From: Shinisaurus crocodilurus
Taxonomy: Eukaryota > Chordata > Lepidosauria > Squamata > Shinisauridae
Length of the DNA: 64,000 nt
NCBI GenBank assembly: GCA_021292165.1
Contig: JAHFWL010000259.1
Location: 186,001-250,000 of the forward strand
Reading direction: 5' to 3'
Both the position numbers and the translations under genes were made by a program. The notes beneath the pieces are model-generated. The model was given only the letters and a program-made list of their open reading frames with translations, searched no databases and was not told the origin of the DNA. Shown here piece after piece: positions 51,005 to 61,600 of this stretch. Positions within the stretch are counted from its first letter, which is position 1. Every line of letters starts with the position of its first letter.

Positions 51005-51370
51005 TCTGAATTGGCTTGAAATGTTTTAGATAAATCTAAATTAGGCGAAGACCCACTCCTTTTCCCAGGCATCAGGACATTGGTTATGGTCCGATCATTG
51101 TGGACTACACTTGTGTTCATTCCAGGCTGGGGGGAAATTTTGTGTATTGTGGATGAGTACCTTTGACATTGTATTGTTTTTAGATTATGTTTTTACGATT
51201 CGTTTTTATTTGTATTGTGCTGATTACCGTATATATTTTTTCTGTTATATTAATAGTAGATGCCTGTATTTGTGTGTAAGTTGCTTCGAGACTGCTTTTT
51301 GTGGTGTGAAGCAGCACATAAATATTATTATTTACATAAATATATAATAATAATAATAATAATAATAGAT
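51005..51370 (+). mobile_element. LINE 3' UTR with (TAA)n tail
   Basis: AGGCGAAGACCCACTCCTTT may be the decayed coding end (KTHSFSQAS-like). A long AT-rich 3' UTR follows, then GTGTGAAGCAGCACATAAAT and (TAA)n at 51346-51367. L2-like by arrangement. Confidence 0.5.
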
Positions 51371-52005
51371 ACCGTACCTAATTGACACCGTCAGTCACTG
51401 TAACAGTTAGCACTTCGATCTGTAGATTTTCTGTGTGTGGGGTGGTAGAAGTTTTCAGATATATTTCTATAAGTAAGGCACAAAGGCTGATCTTTGGGGG
51501 AAGCTGCAATCTGCAATCTGCAAATGAAGTATCCGCTTTACCCAGCAAAGAGGCTTGATCGTATTTATTTGGTATAGCAAAGTACTGTATATTAGAGAGT
51601 CATATAACAGGTGTACAAAAGTGGGAGCGTGTCTGTCTTTGGAGGGGGGAAAAGAGAGGATTCACTTATCCCTTTGGATCATGTGTGTATTCCTCCTTTC
51701 TCTCCCCATAGTCTCTACAGACCGATTTGCTTCTCTGTTTTGGTCCGGAACTCCTCTTGCCCCAACATTCTGAAAGAGTGTCACTGCAGGCGTCAAAACA
51801 AGGTGCATCGTTCTGAACAAACGTTCTGCAAGCGAAGGCCTTTTGCAGGCAGCTTTTTTGTTTGGAACGCAGGTGCCTTGCCCTGGTTTGGATGGGGCTG
51901 TTGACACCTGGCGTGGCCGGCTTGCTCACATCAGCTGGAACGATTTTCTTTGCAAGCACCCGTTCACGCCACATTTTGACTTGTGGTGCCTCATCTGATC
52001 TGCTT
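51371..52005. other. Intron sequence without recognised repeats
   Basis: Nothing recognised. Confidence 0.35.
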
Positions 52006-52011
52006 GGGTTA

Positions 52012-52130
52012 ACCCAAGCTGGTGCCTTCCAGATGTTTAGGCCTTCAGTTCCCATCTGCCCCAGCCAGTCAGGAATACTGGAAGTTGTAGTCCAAATCAT
52101 CTGGAGCGCAACAGGTTGAGGAAAATGCGG
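52012..52130. mobile_element. Family B-related MITE
   Basis: CAAGCTGGTGCCTTCCAGAT, CAGTTCCCATCTGCCCCAGC on the left; GAAGTTGTAGTCCAAATCAT and GAGCGCAACAGGTTGAGG on the right. Confidence 0.65.
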
Positions 52131-52935
52131 ACGGCTGGGTTAAACTGTGGGGAGGTAGGTGATGTTGTGGATGCTCCTTGGGGCAAGGTTTTTGAACTTG
52201 ATGACTTTCAGTTCTCTCCCTATAAATCTCTGGCCACCTCCAGCTGTTGTACTTTGGCTCTGAGCCAAAAGTCCTAATTAGAGTCCTCCAGTTCTGCTTT
52301 TCTGCATGCAACTACAGTAATACTCACACACTCTTATTATCGTCCATATATGCGCTGGACTGTATGGAGTCTCCATTTTGGTTTTGGGCTCAGAATTCAG
52401 GTTCCTTAGAATCTCAGGTTTCATAAAGAAAGCAAGTTGCTAGCCCTCATGAGAAGCAATACGTGTATGGAGATTGCCTAGTGAAATTTCAGAAGCTGGG
52501 TGGTATGTGATGGCAGTGGGGGGTTGATTTCCAGTGGTTTCTTCCTCCCTCCCACCTCCCCAATTGAAGTAGAATGCTTCAAAATTATTCCCAAAGAGTA
52601 AGTATTGGCAAACTTGTATAATGTGCACAGGTTGAGAAGATTTAGCATTTCTTGGTATAGAATCTGATTTACCTTTAGCACAACATCTATTTTTTAATTG
52701 CAGCCTTCGGGTTCTTTGCCGCTGAGGACCCACAGTCCGCTTGCAGTCTGCTTTGCTTCTGCTCCAGGAAAGGATCACCTCCCCCCCCCATAAAAACAAT
52801 ATTAATTAAGACTGAAAATGTTAACTGACAGAAACTATCCCCAGCATTAAAAGTGTAGATGGATTTCTGTGATCCTTAAAAAAAAGCCCGTCGAGAAGAA
52901 TAATCTTTGCTGAACGTTGGTTTTCTGTTCCTTGC
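52131..52935. other. Intron sequence without recognised repeats
   Basis: Nothing recognised; AT-rich in places. Confidence 0.35.
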
Positions 52936-53030
52936 AGCGCAATCCTAAGTACGTTAACTCGGAAGTAAGTCCCATTGAACTCAGTGGGCTGACACTCAGG
53001 TAGGCGCGTGTATAATTGCAGCCTTTATCC
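52936..53030. mobile_element. Family D palindrome
   Basis: GCGCAATCCTAAGTACGTTA, AAGTAAGTCCCATTGAACTC, AGTGGGCTGACACTCAGGTA and ATAATTGCAGCCTT. Confidence 0.6.
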
Positions 53031-53094
53031 GATGGAGTTCCTTGCAGCACGAATCCAGGGACTGTGCATCGTAGTGCTAATGCCTTAATGGAGG

Positions 53095-53190
53095 CCTGGA
53101 ATGGATGTGTGGGACTGCAACTCTGGGGGATTCTGGGAGTTGTAGTCCAACACTTTCCGGAGGGTGCCAAGTTGGGGAGAGTTCTCTTCC
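53095..53190. mobile_element. Family B MITE fragment
   Basis: GTGGGACTGCAACTCTGGGG on the left and GGGAGTTGTAGTCCAACACT, GGAGGGTGCCAAGTTGGGG on the right; the left terminus is lost. Confidence 0.55.
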
Positions 53191-53234
53191 GGGCTTTCCC
53201 CGATAATTCAATCTGAACACCATGAAAAACAGGA

Positions 53235-53520
53235 GAAGGACATAAGGAGAACCAGGGTAAATTAGACCGCAGGTGTGCACGGGGGCCAACCAGATGCTGC
53301 TGGGAAGCCCGCAAACAGGACAGGTGATCGCTTTCTCCCGCTGTTGTTCCCTAATTAATAGTGTTCGGGCAGCCTCTGATCCTGGGGGCAGCTTGTAGTA
53401 GCCACCATGACTTCCTAGTCTTATCCTCTGCGAATGGATCTAATCCTCCTTTAAAGCCGACTTTGACCCGGGGACAGTTTAACCTCTGGCCTGACGGCCA
53501 TTCTTATCTTCTTATGACTT
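53235..53520 (-). mobile_element. CR1-type LINE 3' fragment, minus strand
   Basis: Antisense CATAAGGAGAACCAGGGTAA, CAACCAGATGCTGCTGGGAA, TAGTCTTATCCTCTGCGAAT and ATGGATCTAATCCTCC resemble the CR1-like 3' end seen at 3285-3600. Confidence 0.5.
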
Positions 53521-54010
53521 GGGTGTAAAGGGCCAGTCTGTGTCTGTGCAGGAAGGCGTGCGAGGTCTCCAGCTCCCGCAGAGGGCGGAGCCTGAGCAAT
53601 AAAATGCCTCTTTTCTATTGTCAATTGATTTCATTGTGCATAACCCATCGGTTCTTAGAATTTTGCAACAACGACGAAAAAGAGACACGGCCACGGAAAG
53701 AAGACGGGTGAACGAGCCACTCAAATCAGTTCATCGTGTGGACGATTTACAGCCACAGTTTTTAGTGAGGGAGAAATTGGCGTCCCCACGCGGATGGGGG
53801 TGCCCTTAATTGAATCTGTGCCTAAGTATGAAAGGCACCCCCCCCCCCTTGTTAATTTTCCTCCCTTGGTCATTTTTTGAGTTACTTCGGAGAATAGCTG
53901 TGTGTCAGATGGGGTCACCGCTTTTGCAAAATCAGCGTGTTTTACCTGCGTATGCCAGAACGTATTCTTCGTTTCAGTTCCTCATTCAGTAGTCTCCGGG
54001 GAGACAGAAT
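53521..54010. other. Intron sequence without recognised repeats
   Basis: Nothing recognised besides a C-run at 53839-53848. Confidence 0.35.
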
Positions 54011-54012
54011 AT

Positions 54013-54269
54013 TTTATTTATTTATTTATTTATTTATTTATCATATTTATACCCCGCCTTTTTTCCTGCAAGGAACCCAAGGCGGCTTACATAATCCTCC
54101 TCCTGCTCCTCTCCATTTTTATCCTCACAACAACCCTGTGAGGTAGGTTAGGCTGAGAGTCAGTGACTGGCCCAAAGTCACCCAGTGAGTTTCATGGCCG
54201 AGCGGGGACTAGAACCCGGATCTCCCGAGTCCCAGTCCAACACTCTCACCACTACACCACACTGGCTCC
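54013..54269 (-). repeat. Sauria SINE, minus strand, full length
   Basis: A (TTTA)n tail at 54013-54042, then antisense TATTTATACCCCGCCTTTTT, ATCCTCACAACAACCCTGTG, CGGGGACTAGAACCCGG (box B) and CACACTGGCTCC at the head end. Confidence 0.93.
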
Positions 54270-54289
54270 TGCCTAATATCACACAGCCT

Positions 54290-54410
54290 TGCTCATCCTG
54301 GTGCCTTCCAGATGTTTTGGAATACAACTTCCAGCATGCCCGACAGTTGCCCATGCTGGCTGGGGCTGATGGGAGCTGAAGTCCCAAACATCTGGAGGGA
54401 ATCATCACTG
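54290..54410. mobile_element. Family B MITE
   Basis: CATCCTGGTGCCTTCCAGAT, GGAATACAACTTCCAGCATG and TGCTGGCTGGGGCTGATGGG, AGTCCCAAACATCTGGAGGG. Confidence 0.65.
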
Positions 54411-54589
54411 CTGAGGAGCAGAAAATTTGTTCCGGACAATGTTCCGTTTCATAAGCTGATTAGTAACAATGCATAGATGCTAATTGCAAACACAATATTA
54501 GGCACGCATGGCCGTTTCAAAGGTGTAATTAATAGTTTTCAGGTGATTATCCCAAGTAGCAAGTATGTGAGAGAATACATCTGTCATTA

Positions 54590-55157
54590 AGGGCACAATC
54601 CTATGCGTATTTAGGCAGGAAAAAGCCCTATAACTCCCAGCATTCCCCAGTCAGCCATGCTGTTCTGTTTACAAAATACAAATAAAATCAACATACTAAA
54701 TTCAGTCACTCTCTAGAACAATGACAGGCAAGCTGGTGATTTCCAAATGTTTTTGACTACAACTCCCATCATCTCTCACTATTGGCCAGGCTGGCTGGGG
54801 CTTATGGGCACTGTAGTCCAAAATATCTGGGGACGCTAGTTTGCCTACACCCACCCTAAGGCATCAGAAAATTTTCTGATGCAAACTAAAAAAATTCTGA
54901 TACTAATTACCCTGTGCAAGTTCCAGAAAATTTCCCAGTTCGGATTTTTCTGGAAAACCCACATCATTAGTGCCTTGATCCTCCTAGGGGGAGGGAGAGC
55001 TGTGCTGATGTCGGCCATACTTTTGTAAGTTTCAACGGCAATATGAGTGGTCCCTTGCTTGAATGGCACACCGCAGGTGGTAGTGCTATGCTGGCTGGGG
55101 CATGCGGGGAGTTGCGGGCCTTTTTTCTGTCTAAACTTGCATAGGATTGCGTCCTCG
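54590..55157. mobile_element. Family C MITE interrupted at its centre
   Basis: Left half 54590-54662 (AAGGGCACAATCCTATGCGT, CTATAACTCCCAGCATTCC) and right half 55085-55157 (GCTATGCTGGCTGGGGCATG, TTGCATAGGATTGCGTCC). About 420 bp between them contain a family B copy at 54715-54845 (CAAGCTGGTGATTTCC ... GGGACGCTAGTTTGCC). Confidence 0.7.
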
Positions 55158-55266
55158 GTGGCCTTCAGTAAGTCGGCCTCAGTCCCTTGTCTGCAATATG
55201 TGGTAATAACACGGGCTTACCTGAGCGAATATTGGAAAGTAAAGTGTGTGAATGCACATATTGGAA

Positions 55267-55401
55267 CAGTGTTCTCCGAGCTTGGGTCCCCAGATGTTTT
55301 TGGCCTACAACTCCCAGCATGCCCCAGCCAGCTACGCTGGCTGGGGCATGCTGGGAGTTGTAGGCCAAAAACATCTGGGGACCCAAGCTCGGAGAACACT
55401 A
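55267..55401. mobile_element. Family A palindromic hAT-like MITE, variant arms
   Basis: Left CAGTGTTCTCCGAGCTTGG and right CCAAGCTCGGAGAACACTA; both arms share the change AACC to GAGC. TSD-like flanks TATTGGAA and CATTAGAA (6 of 8). Confidence 0.9.
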
Positions 55402-57045
55402 CATTAGAATGACCGATCTGTTAAAAATTCTCAAGGCTGGCGATTTGGCTGATACTTCATAATAGGAAGATGTCTTACACCAGGTTGGACTATTTGGCCA
55501 TCTAGGCAAATGGTGTCTCCTGTGACTAGCTGTTTGTAACGGGAGATGCCGGGTTTTGGGCCTGGGATCTTCTGAACAGAAAGCAGCAGGTGCTTCACAG
55601 CTGAGCAAGCCCTTCCTCCCTCTGATCATAAAAGCGATAGGCCTGGTCTACACGTGAGGTGGTAGAGCGGATTGTGGCTCCTGAGCTTTGTAGGTAAGGG
55701 AGTTGCAGTTTTTATTCGCCGCCGGCATTAAACTCTCTGCAAACAACACCCCCCCTCCAGCTCATTAGCGATCGAGGTTCTAGCCCAGCTGGCTAGATTT
55801 CTACTTGCAGTGATTTCTGTTTGTTCATTTGTTTTCACAGGGGTGTATTTTTTTTTTTTTAAAAATGTATATCCCACCTGCGGTCCGGCATTGTTCAGTC
55901 CGTTATGGCACCTCCTTATCACCGTATGCCACTGCCTGTGACTTTGGCCAGGCCTTAATAGTGTCATGAGCTGGTCAAAGTCCAACACCTGTAATCCTTG
56001 AACTCCTAAGATTTCAGTAAGCAGAGCTATTAGTGATTAGTGAGGCAATACCTCCCAAGACCTGACAATAGATAGTGCAGGGGTCCCCAAACAGAAGTGG
56101 GGTGTGCACACGTCTAATGGGAGATTTTTTTTCCATGCAGAGTGAAATTTATTATAGTCGGGGAGCCCTAATGTGGATCGACGTGTTTATTGCACACTAG
56201 CGGCCGTGGTTGTTGTTGTTGTTGGGGACACACACGGCAAGGAAGTGATATGCATTCTGGGATGGGGCCAGTCCCAGACATTTTAGCTCCTGAGGTGGAA
56301 ATTCCAGATCCCCCCCCTCCCCATGTGTCAACATGGGACGCAACCCACCGGAAACATTCTCCTGCACAAGCCCCATTGAAGTGAGCAGGAGCTGCACAAG
56401 AGCAAGGTCGAACTTCCCTCCTGGTTGGGTTTCGCCCCCTGAGTCAACAGCCCTCAAAACACTCCCCCAGATCTGTTCCCGTTTTTTGCCTGGGGACAGG
56501 GCAGCCAGCTGTTTCTCAAAGAACCAGGCACCATCTCTCTTCAAAAGACCTCACAGTTCTTTTGAAAAGGAAAGAGAGAAAAAAAAACCCCAACAGCTCA
56601 AGAATCCCAGGGTGGAGATACTTTGGACTTCCCCAAATGCTTTCTGGTAAACGGCTTGATTTTTACCCACAGCCATTCTTTCTTTCCTCTTTCGCTTCGC
56701 TGCAAACTTGGGAGGATTCTGGCAACCTTGGGGCTGAGTAATTTCCCCCCTGACATAATAGTATCTGTGGTTGTGAGGACACAAGCCGGTTTCCTGGTTT
56801 GTTGGTTTGTTTGCCTGACCCAGCTCCGCTGGGACAAGCCATCCCTTGCTTGGGCTGGCCTGGCGCTGTGGATCAGCTGGCAACGGAATAGTGGCCAAGA
56901 GAGATTAAACTGTGAACCAGGAAGCGCCCAGTTCAGATTTTGCCTCAGGGCCGTGGAACAAAGGAGCTTTTTGTAAAAAGAAACGGCCAGCTCCATCAGG
57001 AAATTAAGCTAAACTGCCAGGGGACTGAGCCAGTTTGGTTGGGTG
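55402..57045. other. Intron sequence mostly without recognised repeats
   Basis: A (TTG)n tract lies at 56209-56223. A possible hAT end CAGGGGTCCCCAAACAG lies at 56079. No exon of SLC12A9 was seen. Confidence 0.35.
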
Positions 57046-57260
57046 AGGAATATAAGAAGAAGGAGGGCCCTGACCTAGGCCAGACCAAAGGTTTACCTAG
57101 TCCATCATGCTGTTCCCAGCTGCCTGTGGGAAACCCACAAGTAGGACATGAGCGCGATAACACTCTCCCGCGTGCATGTTCCCCAGCAGCTGCCTCTGAT
57201 ACTGGAGGGAATATAGAGCCATCGTGACTAGTAGCCATTGACCGCCAGCTCCCAGCCCCG
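57046..57260 (-). mobile_element. CR1-type LINE 3' fragment, minus strand
   Basis: Antisense GAATATAAGAAGAAGGAGGG, GACCAAAGGTTTACCTAGTC, CCCATGTTC-like GCATGTTCCCCAGCAGCTGC and GACTAGTAGCCATTGACC. Confidence 0.65.
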
Positions 57261-57276
57261 CCACACAAAGATCATA

Positions 57277-57828
57277 GAATCATAGAAAACTGTAGAGTTG
57301 GAAGGGGCCTACAAGGCCGTCGAGTCCAACCCCCTGCTCAATGCAGGAATCCAGGTCAAAGCATCTCTGACAGATGTCTGTCCAGCTGCACCTTGAATGC
57401 CTCCAGAGTGGGAGAGCCCACCACCTGCCTAGGTAGTTGGTTCCATTGTCTTCTTGCTCTGACAGTCAGGAAATTTGTCCTGATGTTTAGGTGGAATCTA
57501 GGTTCCCGTAACTTGAGCCCATTATTCCGTGTCCTGCAAACTGGGATGATCGAGAAGAGATCCTGGCCCTCCTCTGTGTGACAACCCTTCAAGTACGGGA
57601 AGAGTGCGATCATATCTCCCCTCAGTCTCCTCTTCTGAAGGCTAAACATGCCCAGTTCTTTCAGTCTTTCCTCATAGGGCCTTGTTTCCAGTTCCTTTAT
57701 CATCCTTGTGCCCTCCTCTGAACCCTCTCCAGTTTGTCTACGTCCTTCTTAAAGTGTGGTGCCCAGAACTGGATGCAGTACTCAAGATGAGGCCTAACCA
57801 GTGCTGAGTAAAGGGGGATTATCACTTG
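57277..57828 (-). mobile_element. CR1 LINE, minus strand, 5'-truncated
   Basis: Antisense start ATCATAGAATCATAGAAAAC is the CR1 tail; the open frame 57356-57703 gives [40 protein letters not shown] and QLDRHLSEML. Head-to-head with the next element. Confidence 0.9.
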
Positions 57829-58248
57829 GAAACAAGGCCCTGTGAGGAGAGGCTGAAGGAACTGGGCCTGTTTAGCCTTCAGAAGAGGAGACTGAGGGGA
57901 GATATGATAGCACTCCTCAAAGTCCTTGAAAGGTTGTCGCACAGGGGAGGGCCAGGATCTCTTCTTGACCATCCCAGATTGCAGGACACGGAATAATGGG
58001 CGCAAGTTACAGGAAGCCAGGTTCCAGCTGAACATCAGGAAAATCTTCCTGTTAGGACAATACGCCAATGGAGCCAACTACCTAGGGAGGTAGTGGGATC
58101 TTCCACACTGGATGCATTCAAGATGTGGCCGGACAGCCATCTGTCGGGGATGCCTTGACTTGGGTTCCTGCATTGAGCAGGGGGTTGGACTCGATGGCCT
58201 TGTTGGCCCCTTCCAACTGTACTATTCTATTTTTTCTATGATCCTGCC
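57829..58248 (+). mobile_element. CR1 LINE, plus strand, more diverged
   Basis: GAAACAAGGCCCTGTGAGGA, GAACTGGGCCTGTTTAGCC, then frameshifted C-terminal coding sequence, GCATTGAGCAGGGGGTTGG and a TTCTATTTTTTCTATGATCC tail. Confidence 0.85.
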
Positions 58249-58386
58249 CTCTCTGACGGTTATATCCATAGTGATCCATAACGCAGAATGATCCAGATTT
58301 TTACACAAAGTTTTCTCCCGATAAACTTTTTGTGATTTTTGCGCAATTATATATATATATGAGTTTATATCTAGCACGTTTACAGC

Positions 58387-58523
58387 AGGGCTGGGCAGAA
58401 GTTAGATCTCCAGAGGTTTTGGACTTCAGCTTCCAGAAACCCCCTGCCGACATGGCCAATGGTCATGAATACTGGAAGTTGAGGACCCAGACATCTGGAG
58501 ATCTACTCCCTGTCCACCCCTGG
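58387..58523. mobile_element. hAT-like palindromic MITE
   Basis: Ends CAGGGCTGGGCAG and CTGTCCACCCCTG are similar in inverse, with AGATCTCCAGAGGTTTTGG opposite CATCTGGAGATCT and AGCTTCCAG opposite CTGGAAGTT. Confidence 0.65.
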
Positions 58524-58790
58524 TTGAGAAGGTTCAAGGTGCTTCACACAACATCACCTGATCCTTGGAAGAGCCCTGCAAGTTGGCTGATAATGTTATC
58601 ATCCCAGCGTTGCCGTTGGAGGGCTGAGAAAGTTGCCTAGCCTTTCATAACGGAAAGGCTGTCAGCTTAAGGCTTCACAAACATTATCTCACTAATCGGT
58701 ACAACAGTCCTGTAAAGCAGGCCGGTATTATTACAGGAGTAGACAGGGAGGGGAAAAAGCCCAGGAGTAGAAACAGCAAACGGAGCCAAG
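58524..58790. other. Intron sequence without recognised repeats
   Basis: Nothing recognised except a SINE-like trace (58620-58750). Confidence 0.3.
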
Positions 58791-58792
58791 GC

Positions 58793-59070
58793 AAAAGGGC
58801 TGAACCGGTAGAGGAATAAAGGTATTTATTAAAGACTGTGTAAATTGCCAACGCATTTCGAACCTAAGTTCTTCCTCGGGGCAGTTCCCTTTTTCCAGGA
58901 TGAATATCCGTGCTTTCTATGGATCCTGGGAAAAGAGAATTGCCCTGAGGAAGAACTTAGGTTCGAAACGCGTTGGCAATTTACACAGTCTTTAATAAAT
59001 ACCTTTATTTATCTACCTTTAATAAATACCTTTATTCATCTACCGGTTCAGCCCTTTGGTCTTTGCTCCA
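58793..59070. mobile_element. Fold-back element with hammerhead-like motifs (possible Penelope-like terminus)
   Basis: Left arm 58793-58890 and right arm 58937-59070 are inverted copies of about 100 bp: GGCTGAACCGGTAGAGGAAT ... AACGCATTTCGAACCTAAGT versus ACTTAGGTTCGAAACGCGTT ... CTACCGGTTCAGCCC. The right arm has an internal tandem duplication of about 27 bp (CTTTAATAAATACCTTTATT twice, 58993-59044). Inverted partial copies with hammerhead motifs are known in Penelope-like elements; no coding part is present here. Confidence 0.65.
58938..58981 (+). ncRNA. Hammerhead ribozyme-like motif
   Basis: Core CTGAGGA at 58945-58951 fits the CUGANGA box. Stem II is GAAC (58953-58956) and GTTC (58961-58964) with a TTAG loop. 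GAAA follows at 58965-58968, then the palindrome ACGCGT (58968-58973, stem III of the short dimeric type) and T at 58974 as the cleavage-site base. Stem I pairs AATTGCC (58938-58944) with GGCAATT (58975-58981) perfectly. One extra A (58952) sits between the core and stem II. The opposite-strand copy in the left arm has CCGAGGA and ATGCGT, so it has decayed. Confidence 0.6.
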
Positions 59071-59565
59071 TTTCCGGTATTATTACAGCCCATTATACAT
59101 GTGAGGAACTGAGTGGGAGGATAATGGCTTGGTTAAGGCCACCCTAGGGAGCACGTCGCAGAGGCAAGCTTTGAACTGGGGACTTCCAGGTTCACACAAC
59201 TCAGGCTCTCGGCCACAGTGTGACTTCTCACAATGTTCTGGGGGAACCACACGATGGCCTCATGGTAGCATTTCTGCTGTGGGCCTGTCGCACTGTCCCA
59301 GGACTCAAAACAGTGGTATTTTTTTTAACCGAGGAGACGGGGATCTGCCCCAGCCACCTACCCGTGGCTTGTGCGTCCATTGCAATTGTCAGCATTGCGT
59401 AGATCAGCCGTGCTGGCTGGGGACGCTGGTGGTTGTCGTCTAACCCATCTGCAGGGCACCATCTCGGGCAGGGCTGGCGTAGATTGCCCTTGTGTGACTT
59501 ACGTGGGCACCTGGCGGGTAGCTCTTGAGACAGATTTTAGTTTAGTTTTGAGATATCACTTAGGA

Positions 59566-59859
59566 CAGTGTTCTCCAACCTTGGGTCCCCAGATGTTTTT
59601 GGCCTACAACTCACAGCATGCCTGGCTGGGGCATGCTGGGAGTTGTAGGCCAAAAACATCTGGGGACCCAAGGTTGGAGAACACTGCCCCAGCGTACCAC
59701 TGTCACCTCCAGGGACACTTAGGACAGTGTTCTCCAACCTTGGGTCCCCAGATGTTTTTGGCCTACAACTCCCAGCATGTCCCAGCCAGCTATGCTGGCT
59801 GGGGCATGCTGGGAGTTGTAGGCCAAAAACATCTGGGGACCCAAGGTTGGAGAACACTG
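59566..59859. mobile_element. Composite of two family A MITEs with a 38-bp passenger
   Basis: MITE 59566-59686 (internally shortened), spacer 59687-59724, MITE 59725-59859 (full length). Outer flanks ACTTAGGA (59558-59565) and CCTTAGGA (59860-59867) match at 7 of 8. The same arrangement, inverted and shortened, is at 46280-46506. Confidence 0.9.
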
Positions 59860-59869
59860 CCTTAGGATA

Positions 59870-60669
59870 AGCAATGCCCCCTCCCACCCAAGGCCAGATA
59901 TATACATGCTCAATTTTAAAATCAATTGATTGCTTTCACATCGATATCTTTTTTTGCTTTACACCTCTGGGAACTCTGGCAGTTTATAAATCTTAAGTGA
60001 GACAGGCCGTAACACCAGGATTTTGGACGATTTGTGGAGCTGGGTGGGAACGTTCTAGAAAGAGGCAATGCCTGGCGTGTCCCCTCAAAGGCCAGCAGGC
60101 TGCGACGGGGCGTAGAATTGACCGGGTGGGTTAATTTAACGGCAGCTCAATACGAAGCAGGTCAGTTCAGTTCTGGATTCTGCTCGTGGCTCGCCAGCCA
60201 GGATATGGAGGCACGAGGTCTTGGCTGGGTTCGTGGGCCGGAGGATGGTTCCAGACTTGTTCTTGTAGCTTATGTGTCCATGGGGTTGAGGGTTGTGCCA
60301 GGATCAGAGGAAACCTTGGTGGGTAACACCCGGGTTCTTGGGTAACCGCGGGTCACTCCCACATCCTCAGCCTAAGCTACCTGTCATAGGGTTGTTGTGA
60401 GGATATGGTGGGGATAACCCTAATCTATGCAGAACCTGGGCTTCTTGAGTAGCATCAAGTAGAAAGGATGTAGCACAGTGCGAATCGGGACAACCCCCAG
60501 TTGGAATCTCGCCTCAGGAGCCAACCTCGTGGGGATAATAAGTCACCTGCCTTGCAGGGTTGTTGTAAGGCAGGGACGGGGAAGCTTTGGCCAGGGATAC
60601 CCCCCACCCTCCCGGGTTCCCCATCCGGGCCAGCTGCCCCAATGGGAAGCCCACAAGCCCACCCTCATG
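59870..60669. other. Intron sequence with a SINE trace
   Basis: CTCAGCCTAAGCTACC and CATAGGGTTGTTGTGAGGAT at about 60367-60408 are a Sauria-like SINE remnant. No exon was seen. Confidence 0.4.
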
Positions 60670-60677
60670 CTCTAGTG

Positions 60678-60812
60678 CAGTGTTCTCCAACCTTGGGTCC
60701 CCAGATGTTTTCGGCCTACAACTCCCAGCATGCCCCAGCCAGCATAGCTGGCTGGGGCATGCTGGGAGTTGTAGGCCGAAAACATCTGGGGACCCAAGGT
60801 TGGAGAACACTG
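60678..60812. mobile_element. Family A palindromic hAT-like MITE with exact TSD
   Basis: 135 bp, exact 8-bp TSDs CTCTAGTG at 60670-60677 and 60813-60820. Both arms carry the same private change (GTTTTCGGCC / GGCCGAAAAC). Confidence 0.95.
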
Positions 60813-60906
60813 CTCTAGTGTTCCCCTGTTGTAATGCAAAGTTTTTCTGGGGTAGCTTGGTCTTGAATGGGTAATTACCTTACAAAAGACCCCCCCCTCT
60901 CTCTCT

Positions 60907-60909
<3 letters not shown>

Positions 60910-60937
<28 letters not shown>

Positions 60938-60940
60938 CAG
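60910..60940 (+). repeat. (AC)n microsatellite
   Basis: About 13 CA units with one interruption, after a CT-rich stretch. Confidence 0.85.
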
Positions 60941-61600
60941 CACAGCTGCCTGCATTTGGGGGGGCTCTCCTTGTGGGTGTGGCTACGGGGACTGCCATGC
61001 TGAGCGCCTGCCCTTCAAAACGTACCGCCACGGCACCGACCAGCGACCCACCGTTGTCGGAAGGATTGCTGAGCGCATGCGTGTCCGTGAAATGCCCCGA
61101 GCGCTCCGTGGCAGCCGTTCCCGCCACAGCCAATGGCCAAAGCACGGTGTGGAGGACGGGCAGGTCGGTCTGTGAAGGTCGGGGCCGATTCTGGCTATTC
61201 CGGGCCCGGTTAAGAGCCGCGTTCCAGAGCCATGTTGGCGGGGGGTGGCCTTGTGGTCGCTTGAGGTCACGCGCAGGTCTGTGGCAGCGAGGGTGGAGCG
61301 AGCCGGGACCGAAGTGCCTTCAGAGAGGGGTCAGCCCTGTTTCGTCTTACTACACCACACCCTGTCACTCACGTTTAGGAACGTAGGAAGCCGCTTTATA
61401 CCGTGCCATTATCTTTTTCAGTGTCGTCTCTTCCGACCGGCAGTATCTCCGAGGCAGCCTGGGAGTTGTCTTCCAACACATCCGGAAGGGGGCTGGTTTT
61501 GGGGACCGCTGCTCCGGGTTCTGGGGCAGAAAGAGTTCTTTCCCATCCCCTGATCCTTTTCACTGGGACTGCCCGCAGGGAGAACCGGGGACCTTCCTGC
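60941..61600. other. Intron sequence, GC-rich with moderate CpG
   Basis: No exon or repeat recognised. 61000-61300 is relatively CpG-rich, but its open frames on both strands have no known domain. Confidence 0.35.
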
